Shown: positions 54,591-64,000 of the stretch, in pieces
Numbering within the stretch: the stretch's first letter is position 1
How the letters are laid out: every line of letters begins with the position of its first letter
Assembly: GCA_030710605.1 (NCBI GenBank)
Contig: CP092865.1
Coordinates: forward strand, 30,474,190 to 30,538,189
Reading direction: 5' to 3'
DNA length: 64,000 bases
Source: Cordylochernes scorpioides
Taxonomy: Eukaryota > Arthropoda > Arachnida > Pseudoscorpiones > Chernetidae
Position numbers and translations under genes: made by a program
The notes under the pieces: model-generated
Told to the model about the DNA's origin: nothing
The model's input: the letters and a program-made list of their open reading frames with translations, nothing else
The model's database searches: none

Positions 54591-57110
54591 TTAATCTTGA
54601 CAGCATCCACATTCTTGGTGAAATGGTCCGCTTTCATTTCCTTTGAAGGGATATGCAAAAACTTCAATTTCTTCATCTTCCATGGCTTTAATCCATTGTT
54701 TTGTATCATCAGAATTCAGTGCTTCTTGGTAATCCTTCGGACGTTTAATTTCAAAAGCTCTATCAGAAACATTTTCCTTATTCTTTATTAGTCTTAATCT
54801 TTCAGATCTCCTCACTCCCCTTTTTATGAGTTCTTCTTCCTCGGTTTCTCTCAGACGAAGATCTCGTTCTTCTCTCATTTCTCTCGTCATTCCTGGTTCT
54901 GGTCCTCTTCTACGTGGAGTAATTATTTCATCAGGAGGTATTTCCTCTATTTCACTCAAATCTATATCATTATCATCTTGAGGAATATGCTCATCATCAA
55001 TGTTAAAGTTTTCTGCTTGGTCTTCTCTATTACCACCAGAGTCTTCATTCCCGTGAGAAATCAAATTTTGGTCTTCCCTACAAAAAAAGAAAAGTTCATT
55101 TTTATCAAGATTTCTACCTCTATTATTCATTAAATAATATCCTAACTTAGCTTCATTAAATTTAACGTCTGATACTTCATGAATTTCATCCATTTCCGGT
55201 AAATATATTCTATAACCTTTTCTTATCATACTGTATCCCATCATGATCCCTTTATGAGCTTTTGGTTCCATCTTCTTTCTCTTTTCTTTTCTAATATGAA
55301 CATAAGCTTCGCTTCCGAACCTTTTTAAGTAAACAATGTTTGGTTTCCATCCTTTGTATATCTCGAAAGGAGTTGTATTCATTTCTTTGATTTTAATTCT
55401 ATTATTTATATGAACAGCCACCTTAACACTTTCGCTCCAAAATTTTAAAGGTAATTTAGAATCAATTAGCATGGTTCTAGCTGACTCAACTATGGTTCTA
55501 TTGAATCTTTCGGCTTTTCCATTGCTTTCAGGAGTATAAGCTGTAGTAAATTCTTGTTTGATGCCCTTACTAGATAACCACCTCTTGAAATAATTTGAAA
55601 TATATTCTCCTCCATTATCATTTCGAATTCTCTTCAATTTCTTTCCAGTCTGTCTTTCCTCTTGCATAATCAAGTTTATTATGGAATCTGCTGTTTGAGA
55701 TTTATTAGCAATTGGTATAACGAAAGTAAAATTACTATAGTCATCAACAATAGTGATAAAATACCTATATCCAAATGAATCATTCAAAGGTCCAACTATG
55801 TCGGTATGCCATAGATCCAAAATATCTTCAGATTGTTTATATTGAATACTTTTGTAAGATTTTCTATGTAATTTTCCCAATGTACAAGATTCGCAATTCC
55901 CTTTGTTATTATGTAAATTTTTCAATCCTAATACAGTAGAATTATCATACATCTCTTTCAATTTTTGAAAATTTACATGAGCAAGTCTTTGATGCCATAG
56001 CATATCATCTATTTCTGCTTTTCTAGCGATTTCCATATTTAGGATTCCTTCAACTTCAAATTTATCTCCTATTCTTTTTGCTTCATATAAAATCTCACCA
56101 TTTTTGTCTATTACTTCAGCTTTGTTTTTTGTGAAAAACACATTGAAATCATGATCTATAATTTTTGTTACTGATAATAAATTTTCTCTCAAATCAGGCA
56201 CATGTAAAACATTTTCAAATTTTATGAATCTTTCACTTACATTCGACTTCATTCTTATAGATCCAATTCCTGATGATTCCATTGTTGCACCTTTCTCAGC
56301 AGTTGCTATAATTCTTTCCTCCTCTTTATATTCTATAAATAATTCTTTCTTACTAACCATATGGCTAGAGGCTCCAGAATCAATAGTCCATCTAATCTTG
56401 TCTTCCCCTTGATCTTCTTCGTAATTAACTCCATTTGTTTCTATTACATGATTTGTAGATTCACTATTATTTTGTCGGTTTATTCCTCTTTTTGGCCCAT
56501 TATAATCATACTTTGCATGACTTTCATTTCTATACCTTTTACACATCGTCGATTCATGCCCAAATCCTCCACATTTAAAACATTTCATCCTATTTCTACA
56601 TTCCCTAGAGATATGACCTATCTTTCCACAATTATAACATTTAATAAATTTTCTTCTTTCCGTCCAGCCTTCTCTGGCTTTAGATGCAATCTCCTGTTTT
56701 TCTACTTTTTCTTGTTTCCTATATTTTATTTTTTCCTCAGTTTCCTTCAGTATTTGTCTTATAGTGTTCATATTATTTTGCCTGTCTGATTTTATAATTT
56801 TTATGTCAAAATCAAATTCAACTCTCAACCCTTCCAAAACGAAGCAAATTAACTCTCTATCTTTAATTTCATCTCCTGCTTGAATGCTTTTGCTCTTTAT
56901 AATCATTGCTCTATTTAAGTAGTCATCCACCGTTTCATCTTCGTTCATTTTCAATTTCTTGTCTGTTTCTATTGGCTTTTCCACCTCTTCTCCTTCTATA
57001 ATTCTTCTCCATAATTTTAATCCCCGTAATTCACTTTCAATTCGATTTGCCCAGATCAAGTAGTTTTTGTCTGAAAGTTTTTCTATTGGAGATAAATTAA
57101 AATTTTGCAT
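54591..57110 (-). CDS. copia gag-protease-integrase polyprotein, truncated before RT
   Basis: 839 residues. Gag occupies about 1-200 with two CCHC knuckles (158-171 and 177-190). The protease has DSG at 244-246. The integrase zinc region has H373/H378 and C406/C409; its catalytic triad is D437, D498 and E534 (DD35E). The linker ends with RPKDYQEALNS and AMEDEE near 811-814, normally the start of RT. Instead the sequence jumps directly to the end of RNase H, whose hallmark IPSKEMKADHFTK is present but in another frame (about 54660-54600), so the ORF ends after about 25 out-of-frame residues. The 839-codon frame is otherwise uninterrupted. Such a copy could make capsid, protease and integrase but would need RT from a relative. 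Confidence 0.9.
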   Translation of the reverse strand: MQNFNLSPIEKLSDKNYLIWANRIESELRGLKLWRRIIEGEEVEKPIETDKKLKMNEDETVDDYLNRAMIIKSKSIQAGDEIKDRELICFVLEGLRVEFDFDIKIIKSDRQNNMNTIRQILKETEEKIKYRKQEKVEKQEIASKAREGWTERRKFIKCYNCGKIGHISRECRNRMKCFKCGGFGHESTMCKRYRNESHAKYDYNGPKRGINRQNNSESTNHVIETNGVNYEEDQGEDKIRWTIDSGASSHMVSKKELFIEYKEEERIIATAEKGATMESSGIGSIRMKSNVSERFIKFENVLHVPDLRENLLSVTKIIDHDFNVFFTKNKAEVIDKNGEILYEAKRIGDKFEVEGILNMEIARKAEIDDMLWHQRLAHVNFQKLKEMYDNSTVLGLKNLHNNKGNCESCTLGKLHRKSYKSIQYKQSEDILDLWHTDIVGPLNDSFGYRYFITIVDDYSNFTFVIPIANKSQTADSIINLIMQEERQTGKKLKRIRNDNGGEYISNYFKRWLSSKGIKQEFTTAYTPESNGKAERFNRTIVESARTMLIDSKLPLKFWSESVKVAVHINNRIKIKEMNTTPFEIYKGWKPNIVYLKRFGSEAYVHIRKEKRKKMEPKAHKGIMMGYSMIRKGYRIYLPEMDEIHEVSDVKFNEAKLGYYLMNNRGRNLDKNELFFFCREDQNLISHGNEDSGGNREDQAENFNIDDEHIPQDDNDIDLSEIEEIPPDEIITPRRRGPEPGMTREMREERDLRLRETEEEELIKRGVRRSERLRLIKNKENVSDRAFEIKRPKDYQEALNSDDTKQWIKAMEDEEIEVFAYPFKGNESGPFHQECGCCQD

Positions 57111-57186
57111 CTTTTCCTTTTTCTAAAAATTTTTCAATTAATCTTGATTTGCATAAATTTAAATTCAACCGCTCTCTGCTACCAAT

Positions 57187-57440
57187 TGTTGGGAGAATCT
57201 TAATAATTATTTTCTATTATAAGTAAAAAACTTCTTTATTGAAGACACTAATTACAATGAAGTCAAATTACTATAAAAAGAGTTTTAGAAACTCATACGT
57301 CTCCACACAGATTCTCAACCACACTCATACAAAGAAAATACCTATATATATACAATCAATCAACACCACAGAATAAAATAGTCCACAGATTAATCAAATC
57401 ATAGAATGAAAATTAATATTTGAAATAATAAATATCAACA
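57187..57440 (-). repeat. copia 5' LTR
   Basis: Same sequence as 54274-54527; followed on the minus strand by ATTGGTAGCAGAG. Confidence 0.95.
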
Positions 57441-58250
57441 CAGGCCATTGCCGAACAGTCTCAGTTCAACCGGATCAGTCTGTATTCCTTGGCGCGAAAT
57501 CACATGGCCCAGGTAACGTACTTTCTATTTGAAGAGTTTGTACTTTCTCGGATTCAACTTCAATCTTGCTCCTCGAATATTTTGTAGGACTCTTGCAAGA
57601 TTGATTAGATGCTCTTCAAAACTCTTTCCAATCACAATAATGCCATCAAGATAGACTAGGCATGTCTCCAAAGGAATTCCTTGCAGCACCGTCTCCATCA
57701 GACGCTCAAAGGTGGCAGGGGCGTTGCATAACCCAAATGGCATTACCTTGAACTGCCAAAGCCCGTTTTCTGCCGTGAAGGCTGTCTTTTCTCTGTCTTC
57801 TGGTTGAATTCTGACTTGCGAGTAGCCGATTTTGGGATCCAAAGTACTGAACCACTGAGATCCGGAAAGGGTGTCGAGTGTAGCATCAATTCGGGGCAGA
57901 GGTTAGGAATCATTTTTGGTCAGATCATTTAGACGTCGGTAATCCACACAGAAACGTGTGGAGCCATCCTTTTTCTTTACAAGCACAACGGGAGATGCCC
58001 AAGGACTAGATGAAAGCTCGATGACATCTTGTTCTTCCATTTCCTCAATCAGTTTGTCAATCTGGTCTCTTCTTTTCATGGGCAATCTTCTTGGGAGCTG
58101 CTTGACAGGAGTAGCGCCTCCTGTATCGATCCGATGCTGCGTCACGTTCGTTCGCCCAACATCATTGGGGCCGGTAGCGAATACGTCTACATATTGGCAG
58201 AGTAGACGTTTAAGCTTCTTTTGCTGTATCTAGTTCAACCCCTCTCGCGT
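57441..58250 (-). pseudogene. gypsy reverse transcriptase N-terminal part with altered catalytic motif
   Basis: 58145-57903 has [33 protein letters not shown] and [11 protein letters not shown] stop (TAA at 57903-57905) and a gap then lead to 57842-57525 with MPFGLCNAPATFERLME and CLVYLDGIIV. The family motif is Y-x-D-D; here the second Asp is Gly (GGC for GAC, plus strand 57642-57644), which would abolish catalysis. The frame is broken at about 57900 in addition. Confidence 0.88.
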
Positions 58251-58600
58251 TACTTATAATAGGTCCTGCAGATGGCCTGCAATCAAACTGGGACAAGTGT
58301 TTTTATCCAAGTTTTCGACAGATGTGCAACGGGCCACATTCGTAACAGGCTCAGCTACAGCTACTTCAGTCCCTTTTCCGAGGGCTTTTGCGGAGTCGAG
58401 AAGATTGACCACTCTAATCGGGTTGTTACTTTGATCAGATCTACACAGATTCCGAGCTAACAGGAGTCCTTTTTGACCAAATTTCTGGCCATTCTCTTCC
58501 AAATTCAGCAGCTGGGGTACCCCGAGGGAAGCAGTCAGACGTCCTTCAAGAATGCATTCACTCATTGGAGGAATTTTAACGTCAGATTTGAGTATTACCT

Positions 58601-58945
58601 TCAGGACTTTATGGTCGCCGAACTCCTCGAACCCACTAGGGGAATCTCTTCTCCCGCAACCTTGAGTACATTCTCTAGGAAGTCAATGCTGAATCCAAAT
58701 TTTCGAAGCACGTCCAAGCCGATGAGGCAGTCGTCTTTGATGTCAGCGAGGTATCCAAGGTGGCTGAACAAGTTGTTTCCGATCTGGAATTTCAGCACTA
58801 CTTTACCATAGACTTTTGCTTGTTCTTCAGTGGCTGTTTGCAACACCAGCTCGTTCGACACAGGAATCCACCTTGATATTGACTCCATTCTCTGAGCTAA
58901 ATCGACAAGGAGCAAGGTGACATTGGCGCCGGAATCAATCACCAT
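58601..58945 (-). pseudogene. gypsy protease
   Basis: VIDSGANVTLL carries the aspartic protease DSG, with LIGLDVLRKFG as the second conserved patch. It lies between gag and RT as expected. Joining to its neighbours is broken by stops. Confidence 0.8.
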
Positions 58946-59099
58946 TCAACAAGGCACCCCATTGACAAATCCTTCTGTGGCCAGCTTATCGGAGCCTCCC
59001 TGGAGACTCGAGACTCTGTAATTTTTCCTGAGGCATCGTCCATAACTAGCCCAGGCCCCGTAAGGCTGGCTTATTTTCGTTTCCCGAATATTTCGGGAT

Positions 59100-59990
59100 G
59101 GTATTGCCCCTCTCCGAAGGTGCCTGCCGTACTCTGCAATTAGCCCTAATGTGCCCTGGTTAACCACAATTCCAGCTGATCGTTTTGTCATTGGGTCTGT
59201 AGGTGCGCTTGCGATAGGTCCCTGGGGCTGATTCTGAGAAAGACATACTTTTTTTCATTTCTTCTACTGTCCTCTGTAACTGAAAAATTGCTTCTTTAAT
59301 GTCGCCGTCTTTTTTAGATTCGTCGGTCTTCATGAGGCGCACTACCTTCTGATAGCCCCTTGTCGCATCACGGGCTGCCTCGAAATTCAGTGCGTGGATA
59401 AACGCCTCCTGCAGCGTCTTGGCTTCAGACATACGCACTGATTGTTGACACTCGATGGCATCCACGAAATTTTGATGGGCCAGCAGATCTTGAACATGGC
59501 GGGGGAAATCAGGGAAGGCTAACCTTGCTAGTCTTTCGACATCTGCTGCCAACTCCTGCAGCGTCTCGTCGTAGCTCAATAATTGTTCTAGTGGCAGAGA
59601 CTGAAGAACCTCCGTGGCTGAACCTCGGAGCGATGCGGCCAGGTTTATTGCCTTCTCACTGGAGCTCCAGCAATTGTCCAAGGTCAACACTTCAAACTGG
59701 GTCTTAAAGCACTTCCACGAAGTCTGTCCGTCGTAGGTAGGAGGCTTGATTTTTGCCAAATATTCAGTAGTTTCTAACTGAGGAGAATTGCCGTTATTCT
59801 AAAAGACAGGGGTGTGGCTACAGTGACATCAGCTTCACTATTCTCGAGCCTTCTCAATCGGGATTCCATTGAAGCCAAGTTTTCATTAATCGGTCTAATA
59901 TCACTCTGTATAGAGCCTATTTTCTTATTAATCCCTTCGAGTATTTTATTAAAATCTTCCATTTTCTTCCGGGTTAGCATAGGCCAATAT
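59100..59990 (-). pseudogene. gypsy gag, broken
   Basis: 59759-59160 encodes a capsid-like region (YDGQTSWKCFKTQFEVL, FPDFPRHVQDLLA, ATRGYQKVVRLM) and ends at the start of a zinc knuckle (SWNCG, then NQG in the next frame). An upstream piece (59980-59774) has a coiled-coil-like KKMEDFNKILEGINKKIGSI. The frame is interrupted at about 59765 and 59160. Confidence 0.75.
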
Positions 59991-60041
59991 TTTCAGAAAT
60001 TGAAAAGATAACTAAGTTGTAATCCCAGTTCTGACACCAGT

Positions 60042-60482
60042 TGTTACGACGCTTCTCAGCCGTCGATGTTTGCGTTCAAGGTTTCTAAGAGAACAATGTG
60101 GATTCTTTGTGGATACAGCTTAGTACGGTATATTTATTCCCAGAGCTTTAAAAAGTGGATTAATAACTATATACAGTACATTGTCCGCCACTAGAAGGAT
60201 CCTCCTCACCACCTCCTTGTCACCGTCTTCTCCTTGCCGCAGATCACGATGTCACCAGACTGACGTTCCTTCCCAGACTACGATGTCCTCTCGGCACACA
60301 AACCTCCTTCAAGCCGACTGCTATCTCGGCTCCTTCCCTTCACACGGCACCAGCTGGACTGTTTGATTTCCGCCCCATCCTCTGGAATCTGTCAATAAAC
60401 ACTTCCTTGTGGAGGAGGGCCCTGCATACCTTCTTTTCTTGGCTTGCCCACATCTTCTCTACATCTTCTTTGCTACATCGCA
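60042..60482 (-). repeat. gypsy 5' LTR
   Basis: Pairs with 51802-52248. Compared with it, there are several substitutions, a deletion near 60175 and an extra CACCACCTCCTTG-type segment near 60208; the outer end differs in its last bases. Confidence 0.85.
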
Positions 60483-60636
60483 TTTATTTCCAAGTTTTCA
60501 ACACACACATTACGCTTATCCGCAAATCTTTGACGCAAATTTGACTAACTCTCACTACCTCGATTTAGCTGAAAAAAAAGTGAAAGCTCGTCTGATTATT
60601 ATAGCAACAAATGTTACAGAATAAAAATAATTAGTA

Positions 60637-60791
60637 CAGTCGATCTTGGATTATTCGAAGCCCAAGGAACCAAAAAAAAATTCGAATTATCCAAAAATTC
60701 GAATTAAAAATGGAAATTCCATTTATATGGAATTCTAGGGACCAAGATAAATATTAGAATTAAAGACATTTGAATTATCCAAGTTCTACTG
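60637..60791. mobile_element. pogo-type MITE, second copy
   Basis: Ends CAGTCGATCTTGGATTATTC and its near-complement, flanked by TA (60635-60636, 60792-60793). It is inverted relative to 22656-22827 and shares AGGGACCAAGATAAATATT. Confidence 0.85.
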
Positions 60792-60879
60792 TATATTGTT
60801 TTATATAAAATGTGAAAAACAACTTTTAAATGCTTTTAGAATAAACACACACACTTGTGAAACATATTTTTATATATCA

Positions 60880-61398
60880 CTAGCCGAATTACCCGGGCAA
60901 CGCCCGGGTTTTATCCGATTAAATGTTTTTTATCAAATACTATTTGTTACGATTATAAATTGGCGCCGTGCATGTGACTCTTGTGAAACGTCCTGCTCCA
61001 AATTTTGTGTCTGAGAAGTGATATTTTTATAGAGAGCTGGCTTTGTGTCTTCTGCTCGAATGATTGTTTTTCTGATATAATTTTGTTCCTGCATCCTAAA
61101 TATGAACTGGCTTCCCCTGTGGTCTCTATTTTTTAGAATTTTTCCCGATATAATTATGTATCTGATAATCAAACATGATACAGCAATATTGTCATCATCC
61201 TTTCTGACTAAATAGCAACAATTTTTGCCCAGAACCTGTGAATTCCAATTTTTCTTGGCTAAAAATCCGGTGAATATCTCTTCCAGATTTTTCTCGATGT
61301 CCTGTTAAAACACGTTTTACATGTACATTAGGTCAGCTTATATTACCTCCCATCTTCACCGCTAGAGGTGCTGCTTGCGAGCGAAAAGCAAATTTGCA
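60880..61398 (-). mobile_element. Helitron copy, 5' end missing
   Basis: The 3' terminus on the minus strand is CTAG at 60883-60880, with the palindrome CCCGGGCAACGCCCGGG just inside. The body (CACAAAATTTGGAGCAGGAC, CTCGCAAGCAGCACCTCTAG) matches the Helitron at 62856-63573 until about 61398, then diverges. The Helitron 5' terminus is not found nearby. Confidence 0.8.
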
Positions 61399-61399
61399 A

Positions 61400-61710
61400 T
61401 TTGGCTTTGTCGTCGACCCGAGTCCGCTAGTTTGCGAAGAGGCATAATAGAGAACGAATTTTTCTAACGTCTATTTTGAAATAAAAGGCAACAACTATTA
61501 TTTATATATATATCATTTTCTTTCCGGAAATTTTCCCACTTATAATTTCATCCCGAAACCACACATGGTCTCCAGGGAACGATCTTAATTTTCCAAAGCT
61601 GGTGTAATGGCTTTGTCACCGACCCACTTCTTCTAGTTTGTAAAGACATTCAAAAGCAGTCACTTAGCATTAGTGTCTATTTTGACGAGAGAAAGTAGCC
61701 TTTATTCTTA
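61400..61710. repeat. diverged direct repeat, offset about 208 bp
   Basis: GGCTTTGTCGTCGACCC (61401), TCTAGTTTG-type and GTCTATTTTGA segments recur in the same order from 61609. Possibly a remnant of a related Helitron. Confidence 0.5.
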
Positions 61711-62855
61711 TATTATTTTAACAAACAGCATCACAATTATTTTCTCATTTTTCTATATTTCCCTCTCTTGTGGCTCTTTCTATTTATCTATGAGGTATAC
61801 ATCAGGTATACTCAACTTTTTAAAATAGCATTCGAAAAGAAAAATATTTCAATAGGTTTGTTCAACATCCATAAAACGAACTTGGATAAAATACCTCCTA
61901 AAATTAAATAAATATGTAGATAAACTATCATTACACTCTTAATTATGGAAAAATAGTAAAAATGTGATATTGTACTGGGATAAGGTTCATAATTTAAGAG
62001 AAGAAATTCGTTGATATTTATTCTGAAAGATGGCGCAAGCCATCAGCAAATTTCACTTGATAGAAAAGAAGATGCCTTTTTTCTTATCTTACTCTTAGTT
62101 ATGTAAATACTTTTTCTTGTTTCCTCCTCAATAAACACCGATGAACCACGGATCCTCACAATACGTAAGGACTTAATAAAACTGTTTGTTGTTCCAGACA
62201 TCTATAGCTGAGAGAGATTTAACAGATCCTGTTGTCTGCTTCCCTTCAGAAGATATATTATCTGTACTGTCTATTCAAAGTATAGGAATATAAAATATTC
62301 TTAAAATTTAAAACAACTTTTCTTTGAATTAGAAACCTTCAATCTCTATTCACTTGAAATGAATATACAAATTATAAATAATATATAAGTCAGTTTCTCT
62401 GTTAGTTTTTTTTTTTTTTTTTTGTAAACATGATGATCAAATAATTTGGAATGTATTAAATATTGTAGCAAGGTATATATAATTTTATTAACAGAATGTT
62501 TATATATTTTAATACCCTTCTTAAACTTTGCTCATTGCTTTCTCTTCTTCTATTTCATCCCCGTGTAGTTGGCGCTCTGAGCTCAAGGAACCTGAGTTAT
62601 AAATATTTCTCTCAATTCTAAATGATGCCTGTGCCACGAATAAATTGCTGTGTCATCCTGAAGTTTGTCTTTCTTAATTTTCTACATTACATTTTGGTGG
62701 AGATGCTGCTTATATTTGGGAAGAAAAACTTCCGCATGACACTGCAAATTATTTAATGCACCAACACCAACTAAAAATTATAAAATACAAGAGAAGCAAT
62801 GAGAGGAAATCCTTCTTTTCAGAGGAGCAAAATATAAATATAAAAAAATTAATAA
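61711..62855. other. non-coding DNA
   Basis: No gene recognised; a T run lies at 62407-62423. Confidence 0.5.
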
Positions 62856-63573
62856 TCCCTATATATATAAAAGTCAGTGTATGTATGTATGTATGTATGT
62901 GGGTATCTATGTCGGCTATACACGTCCACAATACGTAACTAATCTGACTGAAATTTTAACAGTATATAGAGTAGAATCTGGAAAAACTTATAGTGAAAAT
63001 TTCAGGTCTCTATCCCGAATATTCTTCGAGTTATTTGCAAATTGCGTTGCAAATTTGCCTTTTCGCTCGCAAGCAGCGCCTCTAGCGGTGAAGATGGGAG
63101 GTAATATCAGCTGACCTAATGTACATGTAAAACGTGTTTTGACAGGACATAGAGAAAAATCTGAAAATATATTTATCGGATTTTTAGCCAATAAAAAATA
63201 AAATTGACAGGTTCTGGGCAAAAATAGTTGTTTTTTTAGTCAGAAAATGGTTATGAAAATATTGCTGTATCATTTTCGATTATCAGATACAAAATTATAT
63301 CAGGAAAAATTCCAAAAAGCTGAGACCACGGGTGAAGCCAGTTCATTTTTAGTGTGCGGGAACAAAATTCTAACATAAAAATATTCATTCGAGCAGAAGA
63401 CACAAAGCCAGATCATCTCTTTATAAAAATATCGCTTCTCTGACACAAAGTTTGGAGCGGGACGTTTTACAAGAGTGACATCCACGGCACCAATTTATAA
63501 TTGTAACGAATAGTATTTGAATAAAAACATTTAATCGGGTAAAACCTGGGCGTTGACCGGGTCATTCGGCTAG
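62856..63573 (+). mobile_element. non-autonomous Helitron, complete
   Basis: 5' end TCCCTATATATATAAAAGTC (62856), with (TATG)n just inside; 3' end CTAG at 63570-63573, preceded by the GC hairpin CCTGGGCGTTGACCGGG. It is flanked by A (62855) and T (63574). At 718 bp it encodes no Rep/helicase. The TC...CTAG ends and A/T target define the class. Confidence 0.9.
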
Positions 63574-63574
63574 T

Positions 63575-64000
63575 CTGTTTATAAAATATAATAAATACTT
63601 TACAATAATATAAATACTTTAAAAACTAAAAATTTACCAAGATGGTAAGTCTATGCTCGATGTAAATCTCTTTATTTGTTTTTTTTTTCGAGAAAATTTC
63701 ATTAAAAATGTGTAGTTATTGCTCTCCAATAGAAAGAGAGGGCTTTGTTTTAAATCTTCTCCCAATCTGTTTTCTCTTGGAAGGAACAAGCTGGCTTGAC
63801 ATGTGGTGATGACCATGGTGAGGGTCAATGTTCAAAATTAATTTTGTTATATTTTGTAAATGAATTTTTGACACGAGGTACAAACTTCGATGTCTTAATA
63901 CACTAGAAATATTAAGAAAAAAAGCATTTAAATAAATATAAACCAATCGTTGATTTTTAATTATTCCAGAATTGGCCAAATACAGTTTCTTTATTAATCA
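63575..64000. other. AT-rich non-coding DNA
   Basis: No gene or recognised repeat to the end of the window. Confidence 0.5.

Larger units (their letters stand above)
54274..57440 (-). mobile_element. Ty1/copia element lacking RT/RNase H, young
   Basis: Both LTRs are 254 bp (54274-54527 and 57187-57440) and I see no difference between them. CAGGC duplications flank the element. On the minus strand a primer-binding site (TGGTAGCAGAG, about 57184-57174) follows the 5' LTR and matches the 3' end of initiator tRNA-Met; a polypurine tract (GAAGGGGAGATT) precedes the 3' LTR. One frame encodes gag, protease and integrase, but RT and most of RNase H are deleted. Matching LTRs mean it inserted recently, after the gypsy host had already existed. 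Confidence 0.95.
51802..60482 (-). mobile_element. decayed Ty3/gypsy LTR retrotransposon, split by a copia element
   Basis: Long terminal repeats lie at 51802-52248 (3' LTR) and 60042-60482 (5' LTR). Next to the 5' LTR is a primer-binding site on the minus strand (TGGTGTCAGAACTGGGAT, 60039-60022) matching the 3' end of tRNA-Leu except at one position. Internal order on the minus strand is gag, protease, RT, [copia insert], RNase H, integrase, as in Ty3/gypsy. A purine tract (AAGGGGGCAG) precedes the 3' LTR. The LTRs differ by several substitutions and indels, and the coding regions are broken, so the element is old. No convincing 5-bp target duplication is visible. Confidence 0.9.

Noticed and set aside
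54591..57110. Domesticated host gene derived from copia gag-integrase
   Set aside because: Complete LTRs, primer-binding site and target duplication show it is still a transposon insertion.

Overview
This is a 64 kb stretch of eukaryotic, AT-rich, intergenic-type DNA. I find no convincing host protein-coding gene and no true tRNA, rRNA or CRISPR array. Nearly everything recognisable is transposable-element sequence at many stages of decay, often nested. The mix suggests an arthropod, with an arachnid such as a spider as my best but uncertain guess: Tx1-type, Jockey-like and R1/I-like LINEs, mariner, Tc1, pogo-type MITEs, Helitrons, a Penelope-like remnant, and two promoter-like repeats combining a TATA box with a TCAGT initiator.

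Layout. 0-9.4 kb: SINE, mariner and LINE scraps; a 210-bp-arm palindrome (1168-1606) whose arms look identical; a Penelope-like GIY-YIG remnant (about 3.6-4.2 kb); an old fold-back element split by a complete small Helitron (4452-5503); a second fold-back element (5621-6090). 9.4-12.2 kb: a 5'-truncated LINE with a 13-bp target-site duplication. 14.0-15.3 kb: a complete but broken mariner. 15.7-22.8 kb: LTR-like repeat, MITEs and a 170-bp duplication. 22.9-29.9 kb: an old LINE copy interrupted by (AC)n-rich DNA that carries an apparently intact, GC-rich, two-ORF Tx1-clade LINE (24.18-29.49 kb). 31.2-32.6 kb: a Tc1-like transposon with 47-bp terminal repeats, broken by one stop codon. 33-50 kb: SINEs, MITEs, hairpins resembling hammerhead ribozyme cores, a possible host promoter near 37.3 kb, a second mariner, and a 5'-truncated R1/I-like LINE (41.9-44.6 kb). 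51.8-60.5 kb: a decayed Ty3/gypsy element on the minus strand, split by a young Ty1/copia element with indistinguishable LTRs that has lost its RT/RNase H. 60.6-63.6 kb: a pogo-type MITE and two Helitron copies.

The most interesting items are the RT-less copia copy with matching LTRs and an open gag-protease-integrase frame; the intact microsatellite-nested Tx1 LINE with an ATGA stop-start overlap; the dispersed hairpins with covarying stems and a GAAA strand; and the conserved LINE 3' hairpin found at five sites. Sequence comparisons were made by eye, so percentages are deliberately not given.
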